Source of the DNA: Motiliproteus sediminis
GTDB lineage: Bacteria; Pseudomonadota; Gammaproteobacteria; Pseudomonadales; Balneatricaceae
Reading direction: 5' to 3'
NCBI RefSeq assembly: GCF_017912535.1
Contig: NZ_JAERQK010000001.1
Coordinates: forward strand, 186,001-250,000
Length of the DNA: 64,000 nt
The notes beneath the pieces were generated by a model. The model was not told the origin of the DNA. It worked only from the letters and a program-made list of their open reading frames with translations, and did not search any database. This document shows positions 53,047 through 63,800 of the stretch, in pieces (position 1 is the first letter of the stretch; each line of letters starts with the position of its first letter). The translations under genes and the position numbers were made by a program.

Positions 53047-53946
53047 ATGTGGGAATACTCGGAAAAGGTTCAGGAACTGTTTTTTGATCCCAAGAATGCC
53101 AAGGCAGTTGAAGATGCCAATGCCGTGGGCGATGTCGGCTCCATCAGTTGTGGCGATGCGTTGCGCCTTACGCTGAAGGTGAATCCGCAAACGGAAGTGA
53201 TTGAAGATGCCGGTTTTCAGACCTTTGGTTGTGGCTCTGCTATCGCGTCATCGTCGGCGCTGACCGAGATCATCAAAGGCAAAACGCTGGATGAGGCACT
53301 GAAGGTTACCAACCAGGATATCGCCGACTACCTCGATGGCTTGCCGCCTGAAAAAATGCACTGTTCGGTGATGGGGCAGGAGGCGTTGCAGGCGGCGGTG
53401 GCCAACTACCGTGGTGAAGAGTGGAAAGACGACCACGAGGAGGGCGCGCTGGTATGCAAGTGCTTCGCCGTTGATGCGGTGCTGATTGAGAACACGGTAC
53501 GCGCCAATAACCTGACCAGTGTGGAGCAGGTTACCCACTACACCAAGGCCGGTGGCAGTTGCGCTGCTTGTCATGAGGGGATCGAGGACATTATCGCCAA
53601 GGTCCAGGCCGAGGCACCGACCGCGGCAGATGCGCCCGAGGTGACTCCGGCGGCTCCGGTTGCTGCGGCTGCACCACGGGGTATGACCCTGGTCCAGCGA
53701 GTGCAGACCATCCTCACCGTGTTCGACGAGGTACGGCCCCAGCTCAAGAATGACGGCGGCGACATCGAGCTGATCGAGGTTCAGGACGAGAAGATTTTCG
53801 TCAAGCTGGATGGTGCCTGCGGAGGCTGCCAAATGGCAGGCGCTACCCTGGGCTGGATTCAGCAGCGACTGGTAGAAAAACTGGGCGAGTTCGTGCGCCT
53901 GATTCCGGTCAATAGCCCGGAACAAGCCGTCAGCCGGCGCGTGTAG
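53047..53946 (+). CDS. nifU: NifU iron-sulfur scaffold
   Basis: 299 residues. Three parts: IscU-like scaffold (about 1-125, with [17 protein letters not shown] and MHCSVMG), a central [2Fe-2S] domain (about 135-185, [16 protein letters not shown]) and a C-terminal NFU domain (about 215-299, [10 protein letters not shown]). NifU builds clusters for NifH and NifB with NifS. It is 48 nt after iscA and 6 nt before nifS. Confidence 0.96.
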   Translation: MWEYSEKVQELFFDPKNAKAVEDANAVGDVGSISCGDALRLTLKVNPQTEVIEDAGFQTFGCGSAIASSSALTEIIKGKTLDEALKVTNQDIADYLDGLPPEKMHCSVMGQEALQAAVANYRGEEWKDDHEEGALVCKCFAVDAVLIENTVRANNLTSVEQVTHYTKAGGSCAACHEGIEDIIAKVQAEAPTAADAPEVTPAAPVAAAAPRGMTLVQRVQTILTVFDEVRPQLKNDGGDIELIEVQDEKIFVKLDGACGGCQMAGATLGWIQQRLVEKLGEFVRLIPVNSPEQAVSRRV

Positions 53947-53952
53947 GAGGGT

Positions 53953-55188
53953 ATGAGCATGAGCGTAGCGACCATCAAACCACAGTCGATCTATCTTGAT
54001 AACAACGCCACCACCCGGGTTGACCCCGAGGTGCTGAATACCATGTTGCCTTACTTTACCGAGCTGTTTGGCAATCCCTCCTCGATGCACAGCTTTGCCA
54101 GTGGTGTTGGGCGGGCCGTCGCACAGGCGCGTGAACAGTTGCGGCTGTTGCTGGGTGCTGCCTACGACACGGAGGTGATTTTTACTTCCTGCGGCACCGA
54201 GTCGGACAGCACCGCGATCCTGTCGGCGATAAAGGCCAACCCCGATCGTAACGAGATTATCACCACGGTGGTGGAGCATCCGGCGGTACTGGCGCTGTGC
54301 GACCAACTGGAAAAGGATGGCTACACCGTTCACAAGCTGGGTGTAGACAGCAAGGGCCGACTCGATCTGGAGCAGTATGCGTCCCTGCTCAGCCCCCGTG
54401 TGGCGGTGGTGTCGGTGATGTGGGCCAACAACGAAACCGGCACCCTGTTCCCGGTCGAGACGATGGCCAAGATGGCGCGCGACGCTGGTGTGCTGTTTCA
54501 CACCGACGCGGTGCAGGCGGTGGGCAAGGTGCCGATCGATCTGAAACACTCCTGCATCGATATGTTGTCGCTATCGGGGCATAAGCTGCACGCACCCAAG
54601 GGCATCGGGGTGCTCTACCTGCGTCGAGGTACCCGCTTCCGTCCGCTGCTGCGCGGTGGGCATCAGGAACGCGGTCGTCGCGCCGGCACCGAAAACTGCG
54701 CTGCCATCGTCGGGCTGGGCAAAGCTGCCGAGCTGGCCATGGCGCACCTGACTGAGGAGAACACCCGGGTCAAGGCGCTGCGGGACCACCTTGAAGCCGG
54801 TCTGCTGGCGGCGATCCCCCACGCCTTTGTTACCGGCGACCCGGACAACCGCCTGCCCAATACCGCCAACATCGCGTTTGAGTACGTTGAAGGTGAGGCG
54901 ATTCTGATGCTGCTCAACCGTGCCGGCATCGCCGCCTCCAGTGGGTCTGCCTGTACCTCCGGCTCACTGGAGCCCTCCCATGTGATGCGAGCAATGGATA
55001 TTCCCTATACCGCCGCCCACGGCAGCATCCGTTTCTCGCTGTCGCGGGACAATACCAAAGCGGATATCGAACGGGTGATTGAGGTGATGCCGGGCATCAT
55101 CGCCAAGTTGCGCGAGATGTCGCCCTATTGGAAAGACGGGGCGCCGGTAGAAGATCCTGAACAGGCGTTTGCACCGGTTTACGCCTGA
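53953..55188 (+). CDS. nifS: NifS cysteine desulfurase
   Basis: 411 residues. A PLP enzyme that takes sulfur from cysteine and passes it to NifU. The N-terminal IYLDNNATTRVDPEVL, the PLP lysine in SGHKLHAPKGIG and the catalytic Cys in SSGSACTSGSLEPSHV are intact. The two N-terminal ATGs are two codons apart (53953 and 53959). Confidence 0.97.
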   Translation: MSMSVATIKPQSIYLDNNATTRVDPEVLNTMLPYFTELFGNPSSMHSFASGVGRAVAQAREQLRLLLGAAYDTEVIFTSCGTESDSTAILSAIKANPDRNEIITTVVEHPAVLALCDQLEKDGYTVHKLGVDSKGRLDLEQYASLLSPRVAVVSVMWANNETGTLFPVETMAKMARDAGVLFHTDAVQAVGKVPIDLKHSCIDMLSLSGHKLHAPKGIGVLYLRRGTRFRPLLRGGHQERGRRAGTENCAAIVGLGKAAELAMAHLTEENTRVKALRDHLEAGLLAAIPHAFVTGDPDNRLPNTANIAFEYVEGEAILMLLNRAGIAASSGSACTSGSLEPSHVMRAMDIPYTAAHGSIRFSLSRDNTKADIERVIEVMPGIIAKLREMSPYWKDGAPVEDPEQAFAPVYA

Positions 55189-55218
55189 GGCGACCGGTGA
55201 TCGACGGGAGGTAAGGTG

Positions 55219-56358
55219 ATGAGTAGTCAGGTAAAGCAAGCACAGAGTGTGATCATCGACGACACCACATTGCGTGACGGCGAGCAGTCAGCCGGGGTTG
55301 CGTTCACGCTGGAAGAGAAGCTGGAGATCGCCTGCCGTCTCGACGCCCTGGGCGTTCATGAGCTGGAGGTGGGTATTCCGGCCATGGGCGACAAGGAACG
55401 CGATGCGATTCGGGCCCTCAGCGCGTTGCGTCTGGACGCCAGTCTGGTGGTATGGAGCCGCATGCGAGAGGACGATATCGATCTGTGTGCCAACCTGGGC
55501 GTCGATATGGTGGACCTGTCGATTCCGGTGTCGGACCAACAGATTGCCAGCAAGCTCAAAACCGATCGTAACGCGGTACTGGCGATGATTCCGCGCCATG
55601 TGGCCAAGGCGCGTTCGCTGGGGCTGGATGTCTGTATCGGCGCCGAGGACGCTTCGCGCGCCGATCCCGGATTTTTGATGGCGGTGGCCGAAATGGCCCA
55701 GCGCGCCGGTGCGCGCCGGTTTCGGTTCGCCGACACCCTCGGCATCATGGAGCCGTTCGCCGTGCACACGGTGTTCAAGAACCTCAGCAGCCGCTTCGAC
55801 CTCGATCTGGAGATGCATGCTCACGATGATCTGGGTCTGGCCACGGCCAACTCGCTGGCGGCTGCCAAAGGCGGGGCCACCCATATCAACACCACCGTCA
55901 ACGGCCTTGGCGAGCGCGCCGGCAACGCACCACTTGAAGAGGTGGTGATGGGACTGGAAAAGCTGCATGGCTATGACCTCGGGATCAACCTCAAGGGATT
56001 TCAGTCACTGAGCGACCTGGTGGTGCTGGCGTCAGGCCGGCCGCTGTCGTGGCAGAAAAGCGTGGTCGGCGAAGGGGTTTTCACCCATGAGGCGGGCATC
56101 CATGTCGATGGTCTGCTCAAGGATCCGCGCAATTACCAGGCGATCGATCCGGCGGAGGTGGGGCGACAGCACCAGTTGGTGCTGGGCAAGCACTCTGGTG
56201 TGAGCGGGCTGATGCTGGCCTACAACGAGCTGGGTCTGGCGCTCAAGCGCGAACAGGCGGAACGTATTCTGCCCTGGGTGCGCCGTTTCAGTGAGCGCCG
56301 CAAGCGGGCGCCGGGGCGGCCGGAGCTGCTGAGCTATTACCGTCAACTGAGTGCCTGA
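55219..56358 (+). CDS. nifV: NifV homocitrate synthase
   Basis: 379 residues. Condenses acetyl-CoA with 2-oxoglutarate to give homocitrate, the organic ligand of FeMo-co. [17 protein letters not shown] marks the N-terminal substrate loop; [20 protein letters not shown] and [12 protein letters not shown] complete the TIM barrel site. The start is the ATG at 55219 with GGAGGTAAGG upstream. It lies 30 nt after nifS. Confidence 0.96.
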   Translation: MSSQVKQAQSVIIDDTTLRDGEQSAGVAFTLEEKLEIACRLDALGVHELEVGIPAMGDKERDAIRALSALRLDASLVVWSRMREDDIDLCANLGVDMVDLSIPVSDQQIASKLKTDRNAVLAMIPRHVAKARSLGLDVCIGAEDASRADPGFLMAVAEMAQRAGARRFRFADTLGIMEPFAVHTVFKNLSSRFDLDLEMHAHDDLGLATANSLAAAKGGATHINTTVNGLGERAGNAPLEEVVMGLEKLHGYDLGINLKGFQSLSDLVVLASGRPLSWQKSVVGEGVFTHEAGIHVDGLLKDPRNYQAIDPAEVGRQHQLVLGKHSGVSGLMLAYNELGLALKREQAERILPWVRRFSERRKRAPGRPELLSYYRQLSA

Positions 56359-56368
56359 GGAGATTGTC

Positions 56369-56683
56369 ATGAGCATGACCGAAACCGAACTGCGGGATGA
56401 TCTGGAAGAGCTGCCAGGCGCCGAGGAGTTCCTCGAACACTTCGGTATCAGCTATGACAAGCGGGTGGTGCAGGTTAACCGGCTGCATATTCTGCAGCGG
56501 TTTCATGACTACCTTGCCGGCAATCCGCTGACAGATGGCAGTGATGCCTTTGCCCACTATGGCGGCTGGCTGGAGCAGGCCTACCTCGATTTTGTGGGCT
56601 CCAGCGCGCAGGAGCAGAAAGCATTACGGGTGTTCAAGCAGCCGCAACCGGCGTTCGTCAGTATCGACGAACTGGATTTATGA
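56369..56683 (+). CDS. nifW: NifW nitrogenase-stabilising protein
   Basis: 104 residues: GAEEFLEHFGISYDKRVVQV, RLHILQRFHDYLAG and the acidic end. NifW protects or matures the MoFe protein, binding NifDK. The ATG at 56369 has AGGAGATT upstream and lies 10 nt after the nifV stop. Confidence 0.95.
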   Translation: MSMTETELRDDLEELPGAEEFLEHFGISYDKRVVQVNRLHILQRFHDYLAGNPLTDGSDAFAHYGGWLEQAYLDFVGSSAQEQKALRVFKQPQPAFVSIDELDL

Positions 56684-56720
56684 ACCCTGTGTATCAGTTG
56701 CGAGCGGCCAGGAGAACACC

Positions 56721-57161
56721 ATGATTCATAAGTACGACTACGGTGAGCAGGTGCGGGTGATTCGCACGGTCCGAGACGACGGCACCTACCCCGGCAAGCA
56801 GCGGGGCGAGCGCCTGGTAACCCGGGGCAGTGTCGGCTACGTGGTTGATGTGGGCACCTTTCTGCAAGACCAGATTATCTATCGCGTTCACTTTCTGGAT
56901 GAGGGTATGCAAGTCGGCTGTCGTGAAGAGGAGCTGATCCCGGTGGATGCGCCTTGGGTAGAAAGCCGGTTCGAGTTTCGTCAGTGGGTACAGGCGGCCC
57001 GGGATCTGGCGATCAAGGGCCAGGTGCTGGTTCGCTCGGGTGATCAGGGTCAGGTGCTGCGGGTGTTGCGTGATCTGGGTGATGAGGTGATCTATCAAGT
57101 GCGCTTTCCCGGCCGCACCCTGCAGGTGCGTGAGGGTGCGCTGGAGGATTGGAGCGAATGA
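56721..57161 (+). CDS. nifZ: NifZ MoFe-protein maturation factor
   Basis: 146 residues with two SH3-like NifZ repeats (about 1-75 and 90-146: YGEQVRVIRTVRDDGTYPG; then QVLRVLRDLGDEVIYQVRF). NifZ assists P-cluster maturation in the second half of the MoFe protein. GGAGAACACC precedes the ATG at 56721. The stop overlaps nifM as ATGA. Confidence 0.95.
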   Translation: MIHKYDYGEQVRVIRTVRDDGTYPGKQRGERLVTRGSVGYVVDVGTFLQDQIIYRVHFLDEGMQVGCREEELIPVDAPWVESRFEFRQWVQAARDLAIKGQVLVRSGDQGQVLRVLRDLGDEVIYQVRFPGRTLQVREGALEDWSE

Positions 57162-57991
57162 GTGATCAGGGTATGAATGCGTATTACGCCCTGCGGGCGT
57201 CGCAACATTACTTTAATAAGCCGCCGGAGCAACTGGATAGCACCCAGCGCCAGTGGCTGAGCGACACAGTCAGACGCCAACAGCAGATGGAAGCGAGCGT
57301 ACTGGCAACTGCTGAGGCGGCGCAAGTGGTGGTGCCGGACGACCAGCTTCGCCGCGCCATGGATGAGTTGCAGTCGCAGTACGAAGATACCGATTCGTTC
57401 CTTGATGATCTCGGCAGTTATGACCTCTCGGTATCCCAGTTGAGCGATCTGCTGGAGCGGCAATTACGGGTAGAATTGGTACTGGAGCGCCAGTCCGCAG
57501 CGGTTACGCCGGCGGGGCTGCCGGAAGCCCGCAGCTACTACGATGCTCACCCGGACAAGTTCCTCAAGCCAGAGCGTCGTCGTACTTGGCACCTGATGAT
57601 TACGGTCAACGATGACTATGCAGAGAATGCCCGTGAAGACGTGGTACAGCGGTTGGAGAAGATCCGTACCGATAGCATCGGTGATCTGGCACTGTTCAAA
57701 CAACATGCACGGAGATACTCGGAATGCCCTTCTGCACTGAGTGAGGGTGAGCTGGGGTGGATCCCGCGTGGTCATCTGTTCCCTGCGATTGACGACGCGC
57801 TGTTCAGACTGGAGGAGGGCGAGATCAGCCCGATAGTGGAAACAGAGGTAGGGCTGCATCTGGTGTTCTGTGAGGAGATTGAAACGGAGCAGACCGTCGC
57901 CTTTGAGACGGTGGCGGAAACCATCACCACCAAGCTGACCGAGGCCCGCCAGCAGCAGGCGCAGCGGGCTTGGCTGAGGAGTTTGCCATGA
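57158..57991 (+). CDS. nifM: NifM peptidyl-prolyl isomerase
   Basis: 277 residues: a helical N-terminal half and a C-terminal parvulin domain (about 120-270, RRTWHLMITVN, GELGWIPRGHLFPAIDDALF and IVETEVGLHLVFCEEIE). NifM is needed for active NifH folding in Azotobacter and Klebsiella. ATG overlaps the nifZ stop; its own stop overlaps the next gene as ATGA. Confidence 0.95.
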   Translation: MSDQGMNAYYALRASQHYFNKPPEQLDSTQRQWLSDTVRRQQQMEASVLATAEAAQVVVPDDQLRRAMDELQSQYEDTDSFLDDLGSYDLSVSQLSDLLERQLRVELVLERQSAAVTPAGLPEARSYYDAHPDKFLKPERRRTWHLMITVNDDYAENAREDVVQRLEKIRTDSIGDLALFKQHARRYSECPSALSEGELGWIPRGHLFPAIDDALFRLEEGEISPIVETEVGLHLVFCEEIETEQTVAFETVAETITTKLTEARQQQAQRAWLRSLP

Positions 57992-58248
57992 TTGACACCG
58001 TTCTTCTGGATCAACTGGCCCGGCGGGCAACAGAGCTGGGTTTTACCGACGCAGCCCAGCGAAGTCTGCGCGATGCCTTTCCCCAGCTGCGGCTGACGTT
58101 CTGCCTCGAGGACGAACTGGGTTGTGTCGAGCCTTACCGTGAATATGCCGGATTCAGTTTGTATCTGGTGGGTGGTGGCGATCACTGCCTGTCTCTGACC
58201 GACGACCCGCAGCGGGCCGCCGGTGTGTTGCTGGCTGAAGTCGACTAG
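57988..58248 (+). CDS. Small conserved protein coupled to nifM
   Basis: 86 residues beginning MIDTVLLDQLARRATELGF, then a strand-rich C-terminal half (AGFSLYLVGGGDHCLSLTDD). Two Cys. I recognise no function; similar short genes occur at the end of nifM operons in other gammaproteobacteria, possibly DUF6129. The ATG overlaps the nifM TGA, so it is co-translated. It is the last gene of the iscA-nifU operon. Confidence 0.72.
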   Translation: MIDTVLLDQLARRATELGFTDAAQRSLRDAFPQLRLTFCLEDELGCVEPYREYAGFSLYLVGGGDHCLSLTDDPQRAAGVLLAEVD

Positions 58249-58300
58249 CGCCGGTTCCGGTTTTACCACTCCGCAGTATATTTTTTCATCTGTCTCGTGC

Positions 58301-58315
58301 TGGTCTGGATCTTGC
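58301..58315 (+). promoter_or_regulatory. Weak sigma-54-like element before the ATP-grasp gene
   Basis: TGGTCTGGATCTTGC keeps GG-N10-GC but deviates from TGGCAC. No NifA or NtrC site is evident, so it may be chance. Confidence 0.35.
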
Positions 58316-58330
58316 CTAGACTCAGTAGGT

Positions 58331-58403
58331 GCGCGCTTTTCGCGCTGTACGTGCACCCTGACAAGGCCTTGTCCCCTCGGACGCACTGTTCCGGGGCAGG
58401 GCC
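58331..58403 (+). other. Two stem-loops in the leader of the ATP-grasp operon
   Basis: A 5-bp stem GCGCG / CGCGC with loop CTTTT (58331-58345) and a longer stem (58365-58403) pairing GGCCTTG-T-CCCC with GGGGCAGGGCC, plus an inner CGGA/TCCG. The second has one bulged T. Neither is followed by a T-run, so they may be a structured leader rather than a terminator. Confidence 0.5.
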
Positions 58404-58432
58404 GGACACTTTCGTAGAGACAGGCGGCATCT

Positions 58433-59884
58433 ATGTCCATAGATTGGAAACAGTACGACCCCAATGGTTTTTTCGACGAGTTGATCGCGTCGCCGGGCGA
58501 GGCCCGGCATCCCGCGGGGCCGTTGATCGACTATCTGTCTGAACTGGACGCCAAGGAGTTGGAGGCGCGCCGGCAGATGGCGGAGGCCACCATTCAGGAG
58601 ATGGGGGTCAGTTTCACCGTGTACACCGAGGGCGGCAATATCGACCGAGCCTGGCCGTTCGATATCGTTCCTCGGGTGATCGGCGCCAAACAGTGGAAGC
58701 GGGCGGAACAGGGGCTGCGTCAACGGCTGAAAGCGCTGAACATGTTTATCGATGATCTATATAACGATCAGCAGATCATCAAGGATGGCGTTGTTCCCGC
58801 CCATATCATCGAAAAATCCAAGAATTTCCGTCGTGAGTGTATCGGCATGAAGCCGGCTTACGGCGTCTGGGCCCATATCTGTGGCACCGACCTGGTACGC
58901 GACGGTGACGGCGAATTCTACGTGCTGGAAGACAACCTGCGGGTGCCGTCCGGGGTTTCCTACATGTTGGAGAACCGGGCCATCACCAAGCGGGTACTGC
59001 CGGAGTTGTTTGAACGCAAGGATATCAAGCCGGTTCACAACTACCCGGCGCGGCTGTTTGATACGCTGGTGGCGATCTCGCCACGGCGGGTCAAACGACC
59101 GGAGATCGTGGTGCTCACCCCCGGCATCTATAACTCTGCCTACTTCGAGCATGCGTTTCTGGCGCAGCAGATGGGGGTCGAGCTGGTGGAGGGCAGTGAT
59201 CTGGTGGTCGGCGATGACGATTGCGTTTACATGCGTACCATCGCCGGCCGCGAGCGGGTCGACGTGATCTACCGCCGCATCGACGATATGTTTCTCGACC
59301 CGGACGTTTTCCACAAAGACTCGGTACTCGGTGTGCCGGGCCTGATGCGTGCCTGGCGGGCGGGTAATGTGGCGCTGGCCAACGCTCCCGGCGCCGGGGT
59401 TGCTGACGATAAAGTGGTATACGCCTACGTGCCGGAGATTATCCGTTACTACCTTAATGAAAAGCCGCGTATTGCCAACGTCAAAACCTATCTCTGTGAT
59501 GATCCGGAGCAGCAGGCCTACGTGCTCGATCATCTGGATGAACTGGTGGTCAAGCCGGCCAACGAGTCCGGCGGCTACGGCATGCTGATCGGGCCCCATT
59601 CGACTAAGAAAGAGCAGGCCCAGTTTGCCAGATTGATCAAGGAGAACCCGCGCAACTATATAGCCCAGCCGACTTTGAGCCTCTCGACCGCGCCGACACT
59701 GGTCAGCAAGGGCAAGGTGGAACCGCGCCACCTGGATCTGCGGCCTTTTATCCTGCAGGCCAAGGATACTTACGTCACCAACGGTGGCCTGACGCGGGTG
59801 GCGCTGCGCAAGGGGTCTCTGGTGGTCAACTCGTCCCAGGGCGGGGGCAGTAAAGACACCTGGATCGTCAACGGAGAGGAGTGA
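58433..59884 (+). CDS. Circularly permuted type 2 ATP-grasp protein
   Basis: 483 residues of the DUF404/DUF407 circularly permuted ATP-grasp fold: EFYVLEDNLRVPSGVSYMLE, RKDIKPVHNYPARLFDTLV, VIYRRIDDMFLDPDVF and VKPANESGGYGMLIGPHS. Such enzymes join amino acids or peptides by amide bonds. It forms a conserved trio with the alpha-E and transglutaminase genes that follow. ATG at 58433; the stop leaves 2 nt before the next gene's ATG. Confidence 0.93.
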   Translation: MSIDWKQYDPNGFFDELIASPGEARHPAGPLIDYLSELDAKELEARRQMAEATIQEMGVSFTVYTEGGNIDRAWPFDIVPRVIGAKQWKRAEQGLRQRLKALNMFIDDLYNDQQIIKDGVVPAHIIEKSKNFRRECIGMKPAYGVWAHICGTDLVRDGDGEFYVLEDNLRVPSGVSYMLENRAITKRVLPELFERKDIKPVHNYPARLFDTLVAISPRRVKRPEIVVLTPGIYNSAYFEHAFLAQQMGVELVEGSDLVVGDDDCVYMRTIAGRERVDVIYRRIDDMFLDPDVFHKDSVLGVPGLMRAWRAGNVALANAPGAGVADDKVVYAYVPEIIRYYLNEKPRIANVKTYLCDDPEQQAYVLDHLDELVVKPANESGGYGMLIGPHSTKKEQAQFARLIKENPRNYIAQPTLSLSTAPTLVSKGKVEPRHLDLRPFILQAKDTYVTNGGLTRVALRKGSLVVNSSQGGGSKDTWIVNGEE

Positions 59885-59886
59885 GC

Positions 59887-60831
59887 ATGCTATCCAAAGT
59901 CGCTGAACGACTGTACTGGACCTCACGTTATCTGGAGCGGGTAGAAAATACCGCCCGGCTGGTGAGCGTCTACGATAACCTGCTGTTCGACCTGCCGCGC
60001 GAGATCGATATCAGCTGGTACAACCTGGTGGAACTCAACGGTGCACAGGCGTTGTTTGAAGAGCGTTACCGGGTGCGTGACGAACGCAACGTGGTCAAGT
60101 TCACCCTGGCCGATGATACCAACCCCTCGTCGATGCTGAGCTCGTTGATGTTAGCGCGTGAGAACGTGCGCACGACCCGTGATGTGCTGCCGCCGGACAG
60201 CTGGGAACTGATCAACGAACTACGTATCTTTGCCGCTGCCAACATCCATAACGGCATCAATCGCAGTGCCCGTTACGAGTTTCTCGACCATGTGATCAAG
60301 TCGTGTCAGCAGATCAACGGGCTGATGAACGGCACCATGAGCCGCGACGCGTCCTGGCAGTTTCTGCGCATTGGTCGCAATCTGGAACGGGTCGATATGG
60401 TGACCCGGTTACTGGATGCCGGCGCCGTGGCCCAGATTCAGGGTGAGGCGGAAACCAATATGGCCATCAGTCAGGTAATCTGGGGCAACGTGCTGCGCTC
60501 CAGCAGTGCCGATCTGAGCTACCGGCGCACCATGCGCAGTGCGATTACCGCCAGCGATGTGGCGGATTTTCTGTTGCGTGACCCGGAGTTTCCCCGCAGC
60601 GTCCGCTTTGGCCTGGGCGATATGCGTCACGCCGTTACCCGCCTGCCCCATGGCAAGGCGGTCACCGGGCAGATAGATCGACTGCTCAAGGCGGTGGAGA
60701 ATGCCGATGTAAGCGACCTGGCTGCGGTAGGTTTCCGCGACCTGCTGAACGAGGTCCAGCTGGATCTGATCGATCTGCACCAGAGTTTCGGTGAAACCTG
60801 GTTTTCCTATGACGAGCCGGAGGTCGCATGA
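59887..60831 (+). CDS. Alpha-E domain protein (DUF403)
   Basis: 314 residues, all helical: LSKVAERLYWTSRYLERVEN at the start, SWQFLRIGRNLERVDMVTRL. Partner of circularly permuted ATP-grasp proteins, perhaps a peptide or protein substrate carrier. Start at 59887 with GAGAGGAG upstream. The TGA overlaps the transglutaminase ATG (ATGA). Confidence 0.93.
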   Translation: MLSKVAERLYWTSRYLERVENTARLVSVYDNLLFDLPREIDISWYNLVELNGAQALFEERYRVRDERNVVKFTLADDTNPSSMLSSLMLARENVRTTRDVLPPDSWELINELRIFAAANIHNGINRSARYEFLDHVIKSCQQINGLMNGTMSRDASWQFLRIGRNLERVDMVTRLLDAGAVAQIQGEAETNMAISQVIWGNVLRSSSADLSYRRTMRSAITASDVADFLLRDPEFPRSVRFGLGDMRHAVTRLPHGKAVTGQIDRLLKAVENADVSDLAAVGFRDLLNEVQLDLIDLHQSFGETWFSYDEPEVA

Positions 60832-63800
60832 CCATTCGCACCGCGATCCACCATGTAACCGAGTACCGTTTCGACCGCCGGGTCTCGTTGTCTCCCCATA
60901 CCATCCGCTTGCGTCCGGCGCCGCATAGTCGTACGCCGATCAAGGGCTACAGTCTCAAGGTCAGCCCCAGCGATCATTTTATCAACTGGCAGCAGGACCC
61001 CTTTGGCAACTTCCTGGCGCGGTTGGTATTCCCCGAGAAAACCGACCATCTCAAGGTCGAGGTCGAGGTGATTACCGATATGACGGTGATCAATCCGTTC
61101 GACTTCTTTCTTGAGGAGAGCGCCGAAAAAGCGCCGTTCAGTTATGACGAGGCGGTGCGCAAAGAGCTGCAACCTTACCTGGAGATCCGCGACGACGGCC
61201 CGCTGTTGCGCGAGTGGGTCAAGTCGGTACCGCGTAAAAAGATCCCCACCAATGATTTTCTGGTGATGCTCAATCAGCGTCTGGAGCAGGAGATCGCTTA
61301 TAACATCCGCATGGAACCGGGGGTACAGAGTTGCGAAGAAACCCTGACCATCAAGCGCGGATCCTGTCGCGACACGGCCTGGCTGCTGGTCCAGATTCTG
61401 CGTCACCTCGGACTGGCTGCCCGCTTTGCGTCCGGTTACTTGGTGCAGTTGACGGCGGATCAGAAATCGCTTGATGGACCGTCGGGCCCGGAAGCCGATT
61501 TCACCGATCTGCACGCCTGGTGCGAAGTTTACCTGCCCGGTGCCGGCTGGGTCGGACTTGATCCCACCTCTGGGCTGTTTGCCGGTGAGGGACATATTCC
61601 GCTCGCCTGCACCCCGTCGCCTTCGTCAGCGGCCCCGATTGAGGGCTTTACCGACGAATGTGAAGTGACCTTTGCGCACAGTAATGAGGTGATTCGGATT
61701 CATGAAGACCCCCGGGTAACCAAGCCCTATAGCGACGACCAATGGCAGTGCATCAACGCTCTTGGGGCGGCGGTGGACGCCCGGCTTGAGCAGCAGGATG
61801 TGCGGCTCACCCAGGGTGGCGAGCCCACCTTCGTATCCATTGACGACATGGACTCAGCCCAATGGAATACGGAGGCGCTGGGCGCCGACAAGCTTAAACT
61901 GGCCAAAGCGCTGCTGCTGCGTCTGCGCGATCGTTTTGCCCCGCAAGGCCTGCTCCACTACGGCCAGGGGAAGTGGTATCCGGGTGAAGAGGTGCCACGT
62001 TGGGCGCTGGGTTGTTTCTGGCGCACGGATGGCGAACCGCTGTGGCGTGACAACCGCTGGGTGGCGCGGGTGGATCGTGACTATGGTGCTGGCGTGGAAC
62101 AGGCTGAAACCTTCGCCCGTGCGCTGGCAACCAGCGCAGGTCTCAGCGAGCAATTTCTGATTCCGGCCTACGAAGATGCCCTCTACTACATCTGGAAGGA
62201 ACAGACCCTGCCGCAGGATATCGACCCGCTCAAAGCGGATCTGAAGGATTCGCTGGAACGGCGCAAACTGGCGCAATTGCTGGATCATGGTCTTCACCGG
62301 CCGGTGGGGTTTTGTCTGCCGCTGGGTTGGAACCACCGAAGCCAGCACTGGTGCAGCAGCCCCTGGCCATTGCGACGGGATACCCTGACGCTGATACCCG
62401 GTGACTCACCCCTTGGGCTGCGATTGCCGCTTGATTCTCTGCCGGCAGAAACCGAGGGCTTGAAAGACACGCCACAGCCACGGGACCCCCTGGCTCCAGT
62501 GGAACCGTTACCACAAGCTGGCGACAGTGCCGCCGCGGCCGCGGCAGCAGCGGGGGAAACCGCGTCGCGGGTCAGCGTGGTGCGTACCGCGCTCTGTATC
62601 GAACCACGCGATGGGCGCCTGTATCTGTTCCTGCCGCCGATGGAGCAGCTGGAACACTATGTGGCGCTGATCGAGTTGATCGAAAATGTTGCGGTAAAAC
62701 TGCAGCTGCCGGTGGTGATCGAGGGCTACGAGCCGCCCAAAGATGAACGCCTGCGCTGCTTCAAGGTAACCCCCGATCCGGGTGTTATCGAGGTAAATAT
62801 TCACCCCTCAACTAACTGGCAGGATCTGGTTGCGACCACGGAGATCCTCTACGAGGAAGCGCGCCAGGCACGCCTGGGTACCGAGAAATTTATGCTTGAT
62901 GGTCGCCACACCGGTACTGGTGGTGGCAACCATATCACGCTGGGGGCGTCCACCCCGGCCGACAGTCCTTTTCTGCGTCGTCCGGACCTGCTGCGCAGTT
63001 TGGTCACCTACTGGCAACACCATCCGGGATTGTCCTATCTGTTTTCCGGTATGTTTATCGGCCCTACCAGCCAGGCGCCGCGCGTTGACGAAGGGCGCGA
63101 CGAGATGCTCTACGAGCTGGAAGTGGCGTTTGCCGAGATGCCGGACGGACTGGTTGACAAGCCCTGGCTGGTGGACCGACTGATGCGCAACCTGCTGGTG
63201 GATATCACCGGTAATACCCACCGATCGGAGTTTTGCATCGATAAGCTCTACTCACCGGGCAGCGCCGCCGGGCGTCAGGGACTGCTGGAGTTTCGCGGCT
63301 TCGAGATGCCTCCCCATTCGCGCATGGCGTTGGTTCAAGCACTGTTGATACGAAGCCTGATCGCCCTGTTCTGGACCCAGCCTTATCATAAGCCGCTGGT
63401 GCGCTGGGGCACTGAGCTGCACGACCGCTTCATGTTGCCCCATTTCGTCTGGAACGATCTGCGTGAAGTCGTCGCGGATCTGCAGCGGGCCGGACTGCCG
63501 TTCCAACTGGAGTGGTTGGCTCCCTTTGAAGAGTTCCGCTTTCCCCATTACGGCACTACCCAGATCGACGACATGCGGATCGAGTTGCGTTGGGCAATCG
63601 AACCCTGGCATGTGCTGGGTGAAGAGGTAAGCAGCTTTGGTACCGCCCGTTACGTGGACTCCTCAGTGGAGCGGCTGCAGGTCAAATTGGAAGGGCTCAC
63701 CGCTGACCGCTATATCCTCGCCTGCAACGGCCGTCGGGTGCCGCTGAAGCCGACCGGGCGTCACGGTGAATACGTTGCCGGAATCCGTTATCGAGCCTGG

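Noticed and set aside
53248-54549. 433-codon minus-strand frame across nifU and nifS
   Set aside because: Both plus-strand genes are intact and conserved; the antisense frame has no domain and is explained by codon bias.
58301-58315. Firm sigma-54 promoter for the ATP-grasp operon
   Set aside because: It matches only GG-N10-GC and no activator site is visible, so it is kept as a weak candidate.
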